From NCBI GenBank assembly GCA_937901055.1, contig CALCGO010000614.1, positions 1 through 9,078 on the forward strand: a stretch of DNA of 9,078 nt, given 5' to 3'. The notes under the pieces are model-generated. The model saw only the letters and a program-made list of their open reading frames with translations, searched no databases and was not told the DNA's origin. Each line of letters begins with the position of its first letter. Position 1 is the stretch's first letter. Position numbers and translations under genes: made by a program. Shown here piece after piece: positions 5,430 through 9,078 of the stretch. Source of the DNA: an uncultured Rhodobacterales bacterium. Its GTDB lineage: Bacteria; Pseudomonadota; Alphaproteobacteria; Rhodobacterales; Rhodobacteraceae.

Positions 5430-6117
5430 CTGCGTTTTACAGGGCCTGCGAACCTTGTTTGCCCAAACCGTCGCCAAAGGGCGGGGTGAATTGCTCGATA
5501 TTGAAGCCGCGCTCGAAACCGAAGCAGCAGTGTTTCGTGGTGTTGAAGCCGTGACCGCCGGACTGGCCGATGCCGTGTCCGATCCCCGAAGCGCCTTTCG
5601 CGCCTTTGCCGAGGGTCGCCATGACCCGGGCGCGATCACGTTTCTGCACGCAACCACCCGAATTCCCAAATCCCAAACCCGAAAGGAAACCACGATGAAC
5701 CCGAATAGTGAACCTGCCGATGAAACAGCAAGTGAAGCACCTGCGGTGCAAACACAGGCACAAACGCCAACAGAGGCGGCAGAACCGCTTGCCGCAACTC
5801 CATCGCAACCGCGGTCACAACCGGCAATACCGGACACGCCCAACGCCGCCGTACCGGATGCCGATGCCATCCGCGCGCAGGCCGCCGAAGTGGCGCAGGT
5901 TTGCGCACAAGCCGCACGTCTTGGCGTCTCGATCGATACCGCCGATGCCGTGAAACGCGGCCTCAAACCCGATGCACTGCGATCGCAGGTTTTGGACAAT
6001 CTGGCCGCAGCCAGTGATGCAGCTTTGATCGTTGCCACTGCCCCCGCAGCGGCCGCTGTAAAAGACAGCCCGCTCGTCGCCGCCGCCAAAAAGGCTGCTG
6101 CTGAAGCAAGAACCTGA
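5430..6117 (+). pseudogene. N-terminally truncated S49-family prohead protease with scaffold C-terminus (lambda gpC-like)
   Basis: In lambda-type phages this gene encodes the head-maturation protease, whose C-terminal part is also made separately as scaffold. The open frame enters from the IS21-derived end and becomes phage-like at about LRTLFAQTVAKGRGELLDIE. TEAAVFRGVEAVTAGLAD follows, the typical end of the S49 domain (lambda gpC has TEAAVYSGQEAIDAGLAD). The catalytic serine and lysine lie upstream of this in the family and are missing. After about residue 90 comes a proline-, alanine- and glutamine-rich linker, then the scaffold region. No proper start codon or ribosome-binding site for the fragment is visible (only a TTG at 5425), so the protease part is probably not made. 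The nested scaffold start is intact. Confidence 0.8.
5695..6117 (+). CDS. Nested capsid scaffold protein (lambda Nu3-like)
   Basis: An in-frame ATG at 5695, preceded by AAAGGA at 5682-5687 (7 bases upstream), would give a 140-residue protein identical to the C-terminus of the protease frame. This matches lambda, where Nu3 is translated from inside gene C and guides assembly of the procapsid shell before being removed. The first 55 residues or so (NPNSEPADETASEAPAVQTQ onward) are low-complexity and probably disordered. The rest is alanine-rich and helical (ADAIRAQAAEVAQVCAQAA, then LRSQVLDNLAAASDAAL) and could form a coiled coil, similar in layout to the lambda scaffold. The decoration gene follows after 52 bases. 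Identification rests on position and composition more than on conserved residues. Confidence 0.65.
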   Translation: MNPNSEPADETASEAPAVQTQAQTPTEAAEPLAATPSQPRSQPAIPDTPNAAVPDADAIRAQAAEVAQVCAQAARLGVSIDTADAVKRGLKPDALRSQVLDNLAAASDAALIVATAPAAAAVKDSPLVAAAKKAAAEART

Positions 6118-6139
6118 CGAAACGCACTACCCCGTCATT

Positions 6140-6149
6140 CCCCCCCCCC
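6140..6149 (+). repeat. Run of ten C followed by five A
   Basis: A C10 tract directly followed by A5 (6150-6154) lies between the scaffold stop and the decoration gene start, about 20 bases before that ATG. Such tracts slip easily in replication and are also prone to sequencing error. It is non-coding here, so slippage would change only the spacing of the leader. Confidence 0.8.
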
Positions 6150-6169
6150 AAAAACACCGAGACTAAACA

Positions 6170-6550
6170 ATGGCCCCGCTTGTCCAACCCGCCAGCCTCG
6201 GCGATGTCCTCAAATACGAGGTCAATCCCAACTACACACGCGAGACTATCACTCTACTGGCCGGCATTGCCTATCCCGTCGGCTCGGTCCTCGGGCGTAT
6301 CACCGCCAGCGGGCTTTATACGTTAGCGAGTGACGCTGGAATCGACGGCGCAGAGGTTGCTGCCGCCGTCCTGCTTTACAGCGTCGATGCCATGCTCGCC
6401 GATACTGTCGGCGTCACGATTGCCCGCGGCCCTGCCATCATTTCTCGTGCAAGCCTCACTTACGGTGCCACCGTCGATGATGCCGCCAAAACCGCAGCCA
6501 AAATCGCCGAGCTCGCCGCTCTGGGCATCATCGCCCGCGATACTGCCTGA
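6170..6550 (+). CDS. Head decoration protein D (lambda gpD-like)
   Basis: This 126-residue protein matches the lambda gpD family, whose trimers clamp onto the expanded capsid and stabilise it (lambda gpD is about 110 residues). Family-like features are the early LKYEVNPNYTRETITLLAG, then YPVGSVLGRITASGLYTL, and the later AVLLYSVDAM with IARGPAIISRASLTYG, a beta-rich pattern shared by these proteins. It has no signal peptide or membrane segment. The ATG at 6170 has only a weak GAGA-type ribosome-binding site, so translation may depend on the upstream scaffold gene. The capsid gene follows after 38 bases, as in lambda. The gene looks complete. Confidence 0.85.
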   Translation: MAPLVQPASLGDVLKYEVNPNYTRETITLLAGIAYPVGSVLGRITASGLYTLASDAGIDGAEVAAAVLLYSVDAMLADTVGVTIARGPAIISRASLTYGATVDDAAKTAAKIAELAALGIIARDTA

Positions 6551-6588
6551 TCCATCCCCCGCCAAAAAAATAAATTCCGGAGAACCCC

Positions 6589-7611
6589 ATGACCCTCACC
6601 CGCAATCCCTTTGATGCCGGCGGCTATTCGCTGGCCGAGATGACGCAGGCCATCAACCTGCTCCCCAATCTTTACACCCGCCTTGCCCAGATCGGCTTGT
6701 TCCGTTTCGAGGGCGTCACCCAGCGCTCCATTATCATCGAGCAATTCGAAGGCGTCCTCAGTCTGTTGCCCTCGGTGCCCCTTGGGAGCTCGGCCACTGT
6801 TGGCAATCGCGAGGGGCGCTCCATGCGTTCCTTCGCCCTGCCCTGGATCCCGCATGACGATGTGATCCTGCCCGCCGATATCCAGGGCATTCCGGCGATC
6901 GGGGCATCGGACGCTGCCGACCCGCTGCTCACGGTTATGAACCGCAAGCTGACGCTGATGCGGCGCAAGCACGCCCAGACCCGCGAATACATGGAGATGA
7001 ATGCGCTGCGCGGTATCGTCAAAGACGGCGCTGGCACCACGCTTTACAATTATTTTACCGAATTCGGGTTGAGCCAGATCTCGGTCGACTTTGTGTTCGG
7101 CACGGCAGGCACGAATGTGCAGGGCAAAGTACGCACAACGCTTCGCGGGATTGAAGACCGTCTCCTTGGTGAAACCATGACCAGTGCTTACGCATTGGTG
7201 AGTTCGGAGTTCTTTGACAAGCTGATCTCGCACCCCAAAACCGAGGACGCTTACAAATTCTTCTCGGCAACCGGTGGCCAGCCACTTCGCGATGACATGC
7301 GCCGCAGCTTCCCTTTTGCCGGTATTCTGTTCGAGGAATACAATGGCAGCGTCACGCTCTCGAATGGCAGCGCCGAGCGGCTGATCCCTGCTGGCGAGGG
7401 CATCGCCTTCCCGCTCGGCACGTTTGATACGTTCACCACGTACGGCGGACCTGCCAACCTGCTCGAGGCGGCCAACACGGTCGGTCTGCCGCTTTATGCC
7501 CGCCAGCATCTGGATGAAAAAGGTCGCTGGATCGATCTGATGACCGAGGCCTCGATCCTGCCGGTCAATAAACGGCCGCGCCTTGCGATCCGCCTCCACA
7601 GCTCGAACTAG
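6589..7611 (+). CDS. Major capsid protein E (lambda gpE family)
   Basis: This 340-residue protein is almost exactly the length of lambda gpE (341) and would form the icosahedral head shell with an HK97-type fold. The family's beginning is clear: NPFDAGGYSLAEMTQAINLL, then LYTRLAQIGLFRFEGVTQRS and the acidic-basic switch near IPHDDVILPADIQGI. The C-terminal half shows FFDKLISHP, FPFAGILFEEYNG and GEGIAFPLGTFDTFTTYGGP, also typical. A good ribosome-binding site (CCGGAGAA at 6577-6584) precedes the ATG. It is intact, follows the decoration gene, and is followed after 12 bases by the joining-protein gene. With scaffold and decoration genes also open, a shell could in principle still be made, but without portal or packaging genes it could not be filled. 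Confidence 0.93.
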   Translation: MTLTRNPFDAGGYSLAEMTQAINLLPNLYTRLAQIGLFRFEGVTQRSIIIEQFEGVLSLLPSVPLGSSATVGNREGRSMRSFALPWIPHDDVILPADIQGIPAIGASDAADPLLTVMNRKLTLMRRKHAQTREYMEMNALRGIVKDGAGTTLYNYFTEFGLSQISVDFVFGTAGTNVQGKVRTTLRGIEDRLLGETMTSAYALVSSEFFDKLISHPKTEDAYKFFSATGGQPLRDDMRRSFPFAGILFEEYNGSVTLSNGSAERLIPAGEGIAFPLGTFDTFTTYGGPANLLEAANTVGLPLYARQHLDEKGRWIDLMTEASILPVNKRPRLAIRLHSSN

Positions 7612-7623
7612 AGAGGCATCCTG

Positions 7624-7938
7624 ATGAACGCCTTTGCTGCCGCCATGGACCGGATTTTTGGAAACACCACCATGGCGGTGGATGCCTACTGGATATCCAC
7701 CGCATCCACAGAAGAACATGCAATCCGCGTGATCCGGCGTGCGCCCGACGAGATCAGCAGTTTTGGCTCGGCGCGAATTCTTAGCGAAACCACTACCGTT
7801 GATGTGCGGGTGTCCGAGTTGGCAAATCCCCGCCCCGATGATTTGATCCTGTTTGGAACCGAGAGTTTCGTAATCCAGGGTGAACCAGTGCGCGATCGCG
7901 AACGGCTGGTCTGGACGCTGGATCTGCGACCCGCATGA
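7624..7938 (+). CDS. Head-tail joining protein (lambda FII-like)
   Basis: The 104-residue product resembles small phage head-tail connector proteins of the lambda FII type, which cap the head after DNA packaging and provide the tail docking surface. Visible are an N-terminal helix (AFAAAMDRIFG), then beta-strand-rich stretches (TTVDVRVSELANPRPDDLIL, FVIQGEPVRDRERLVWTLDL). The closing pattern FxIQGEPxxDxxRLVWxLDLRP is common in this group. AGAGAGG at 7611-7617 precedes the ATG. Its stop overlaps the next start in ATGA at 7935, so the two are translationally coupled. The assignment relies on size, strand pattern and position right after the capsid gene. Confidence 0.75.
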   Translation: MNAFAAAMDRIFGNTTMAVDAYWISTASTEEHAIRVIRRAPDEISSFGSARILSETTTVDVRVSELANPRPDDLILFGTESFVIQGEPVRDRERLVWTLDLRPA

Positions 7939-8555
7939 AGCTGAAACTAGACGTTGATCCAGACCTCGCCGGGATGTTGCGGGCGGAGGTGCTGGCAGGC
8001 GAAAGAGCCGTCACGGCCGCGATGCGCGAAGCCGGTAGTGATCTCAAGAATGACTGGCGCGGGCAAATCACTGGCGCGGGTTTGGGGCAGCGGTTGGCAC
8101 GCACGATCCGCAACAAAACCTATCCCGAGCGCGGCGAGAGTCTGGACGCGGCGGCGTTCATCTGGTCCAGAGCCCCGAAAATCATCCACGCCCATGATCG
8201 CGGCCTGCTGATCCGCTCGAAGCACGGGTTTTATCTCGCGATCCCGACCGAGGCTGCAGGCAAAGGCCGTGGAGGTGCGCGGCTGACACCGCTGGAGTGG
8301 GAGCGGCGACGTGGTCTCAAACTACGGTTTATCTACCGACGGAACGGGCCGAGTTTGCTGGTGGCGGAGAAGGCGCGGATCAACGCGCGCGGGACTGCGG
8401 TTGCGTCGCGTGCGAAAACAGGGCGCGGACAAGTCACGGCGCCGATATTCCTACTAGTGCCGCAGGTGAAACTGCGCAAGCGGCTTGATCTGGCGCGAGA
8501 TGCGGAGAAAGTGGCAGGGCGGGTGCCGGGATTGATTGTGGAAAAGTGGGTATAA
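7935..8555 (+). CDS. DUF6441-type phage protein, probable tail-completion or minor tail protein
   Basis: This 206-residue basic protein starts in a 4-base ATGA overlap with the joining-protein gene. It matches phage proteins known as DUF6441. Recognisable segments are the N-terminal KLKLDVDPDLAGMLRAEVLA, DWRGQITGAGLGQRLARTIR, the central HDRGLLIRSKHGFYLAIPT, TPLEWERRRGLKLRFIYRR, and the C-terminal PIFLLVPQVKLRKRLDLARD. No enzyme motif is obvious. The place after a FII-like gene is where lambda has gpZ, which completes the tail top, and the early helix with a later beta-rich part is compatible with that. A gpZ-like role is therefore inferred, not shown. The gene is complete, but the tail genes that should follow are missing; the next gene is the unrelated hipB. 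Confidence 0.75.
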   Translation: MKLKLDVDPDLAGMLRAEVLAGERAVTAAMREAGSDLKNDWRGQITGAGLGQRLARTIRNKTYPERGESLDAAAFIWSRAPKIIHAHDRGLLIRSKHGFYLAIPTEAAGKGRGGARLTPLEWERRRGLKLRFIYRRNGPSLLVAEKARINARGTAVASRAKTGRGQVTAPIFLLVPQVKLRKRLDLARDAEKVAGRVPGLIVEKWV

Positions 8556-8558
8556 CAC

Positions 8559-8600
8559 AAATACAGTGTTCCTATGGAATTCATAGCGCCTCCTGTATTT
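8559..8600. repeat. Nested inverted repeat between the phage block and hipBA
   Basis: AAATACAG (8559-8566) and CTGTATTT (8593-8600) are perfect inverted copies. Between them CTATG (8572-8576) and CATAG (8582-8586) form a second, centred pair. The structure starts just after the DUF6441 stop and ends in TTTT, so it may be a weak terminator. It also marks the junction where phage sequence ends and the AT-richer hipBA sequence begins. Confidence 0.5.
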
Positions 8601-8625
8601 TCGCGCTCGCGTAAACTTCGGCAAG

Positions 8626-8654
8626 TTGACTGCAGGCAAAAATAGGAATATGAC
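8626..8654 (+). promoter_or_regulatory. Predicted promoter of the hipBA operon
   Basis: TTGACT (8626-8631, 5 of 6 to consensus) and TATGAC (8649-8654, 4 of 6) are separated by exactly 17 bases. Transcription would start near 8661, about 46 bases before the chosen hipB start. The in-frame TTG at 8626 is therefore better read as the -35 box than as a start codon. Confidence 0.5.
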
Positions 8655-8696
8655 CATTATAAACGGCGTGAAATGTCTTTACGTACATTATAACGG
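8655..8696 (+). promoter_or_regulatory. Direct repeats, candidate HipB operator
   Basis: CATTATAAACGG (8655-8666) and CATTATAACGG (8686-8696) are near-identical and start 31 bases apart, about three helical turns. They lie between the predicted -10 box and hipB. HipB-type antitoxins repress their own operon by binding repeated sites in the leader, so these are plausible binding sites. Confidence 0.4.
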
Positions 8697-8706
8697 GCTA
8701 AATGAA

Positions 8707-9039
8707 ATGGGTAAGCATATTCGAACATATTCGCGTGAAACGGAACGGGCAGTGGAATATCTTGCCACACAAATCCGTATTGCGCGCAAGGAACGTCGGT
8801 TTACAGAGGCGGAGATGGCGAAACGGGTTGGCATTTCCCGCACCACGCTTCAGGCAATAGAGGCCGGAAACCCAAAAGCGGAAATCGGGCTTGTACTGGA
8901 ACTTGCCGTTCTACTCGGTGTACCGATCTTCAGCGAGATCGGTGTTTCGACGCTGGAATTAGCGAGAGGAAAGGATACCATGGCGCTTCTGCCACAGTCC
9001 ATTCGTACAAAACACGAGGAAATAGATGACAACTTCTGA
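8707..9039 (+). CDS. HipB-type antitoxin, XRE-family DNA-binding protein
   Basis: This 110-residue protein would bind and neutralise the HipA-like toxin and repress the shared operon. An XRE helix-turn-helix spans about residues 24-77 (IRIARKERRFTEAEMAKRVG, then ISRTTLQAIEAGNPKAEIG, then VLELAVLLGVPIF). The tail LLPQSIRTKHEEIDDNF is the acidic-ended extension typical of these antitoxins. I chose the ATG at 8707 (MGKHIRTYSRETERAVEYL), where similarity to the family begins. The in-frame ATG at 8650 and the TTG at 8626 fall within promoter-like sequence. The ribosome-binding site for 8707 is weak, and a nearby ATG at 8702 is out of frame. The toxin gene overlaps its end by 14 bases. The region is visibly richer in A and T than the phage genes before it, which suggests separate acquisition. 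Confidence 0.85.
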   Translation: MGKHIRTYSRETERAVEYLATQIRIARKERRFTEAEMAKRVGISRTTLQAIEAGNPKAEIGLVLELAVLLGVPIFSEIGVSTLELARGKDTMALLPQSIRTKHEEIDDNF

Positions 9040-9078
9040 ACCTAGCGGGGTTTTTGTCTGGACCTGGTTGCCTGGAGA
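9026..9078 (+). CDS. HipA-like toxin kinase, start only (runs off the window)
   Basis: An ATG at 9026 with GAGGA at 9016-9020 opens a second frame inside the end of the hipB-like gene, overlapping it by 14 bases. Seventeen codons are seen: MTTSEPSGVFVWTWLPG. The VFVWTWLPG motif is the typical beginning of HipA-family toxins, serine/threonine kinases that stop growth (E. coli HipA acts by phosphorylating glutamyl-tRNA synthetase). The overlap and order (antitoxin first) fit a translationally coupled toxin-antitoxin pair. Kinase residues would be far outside the window, so activity cannot be judged. Confidence 0.75.
   Translation, partial: MTTSEPSGVFVWTWLPG

Larger units (their letters stand above)
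5430..8555 (+). mobile_element. Prophage remnant: lambda-type head gene block
   Basis: Consecutive plus-strand genes follow the lambda head order: protease tail with nested scaffold (C/Nu3), decoration (D), major capsid (E), head-tail joining (FII-like), then a DUF6441 protein. Terminase, portal and the protease catalytic part should lie upstream but are replaced by the IS21 remnant. Tail genes should lie downstream but are replaced by hipBA. No integrase, repressor or lysis gene is seen in the window. Confidence 0.85.

Noticed and set aside
5379..6089. A 236-codon minus-strand frame rich in Ala and Ser opposite the scaffold gene
   Set aside because: Its composition is just the complement of the Ala/Pro/Gln-rich scaffold linker, and no plausible start region is seen.
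6460..7719. A 419-codon minus-strand open frame across the decoration, capsid and joining genes
   Set aside because: It is a codon-bias shadow of the head genes, with no recognisable motif.

Overview
The window looks like accessory DNA from an alphaproteobacterium. The evidence is the GC-rich codon use, the alphaproteobacterial-style KatG, Dps and OxyR, the 3' half of a tRNA-fMet ending in encoded CCA, and a phage head cassette built on the lambda plan with a DUF6441-type protein. The genus cannot be fixed from the sequence. The window reads as a patchwork of broken and intact modules joined by mobile-element scars.

Region 1 (1-1498): the minus strand carries an internal fragment of a type IA (TopB-like) DNA topoisomerase, cut at 397/398 by a complete IS5-family insertion sequence (398-1498) with an intact DDE transposase. 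On the other side of the IS the sequence is not topoisomerase but oxyR, so the IS sits on a rearrangement junction. No target duplication is visible.

Region 2 (1499-4800): a peroxide-defence cluster. The oxyR remnant (minus strand) keeps its DNA-binding half and has lost its sensor half. A short AT-rich divergent promoter region separates it from dps (ferritin-like DNA protector) and katG (catalase-peroxidase), which are probably co-transcribed and end at a strong terminator at 4709-4738, with a second hairpin at 4776-4798. dps and katG look complete and functional, but their presumed regulator is broken.

Region 3 (4800-5429): mostly non-coding. It holds a possible 27-codon ORF ending in a beta-clamp-like QLSLF motif, a 13-bp-stem terminator, the 3' half of tRNA-fMet (a likely attachment-site scar), short repeats, and a decayed IS21-family istA start.

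Region 4 (5430-8555): a truncated lambda-type head gene block. It contains the C-terminal part of an S49 prohead protease with a nested scaffold gene, then decoration protein D, major capsid protein E, a head-tail joining protein (FII-like) and a DUF6441 protein. Terminase, portal, the protease active site, tail genes and integrase are absent from the window.

Region 5 (8556-9078): a nested inverted repeat, then a more AT-rich hipBA toxin-antitoxin operon with its own promoter. The hipB-like antitoxin is complete. The hipA-like toxin starts 14 bases before hipB ends and runs off the window.

I see no clear previously undescribed system. The most notable points are the decapitated OxyR beside intact dps-katG, the IS at a rearrangement junction, the tRNA scar, the small QLSLF ORF, and the hipBA module that replaces the phage tail genes.
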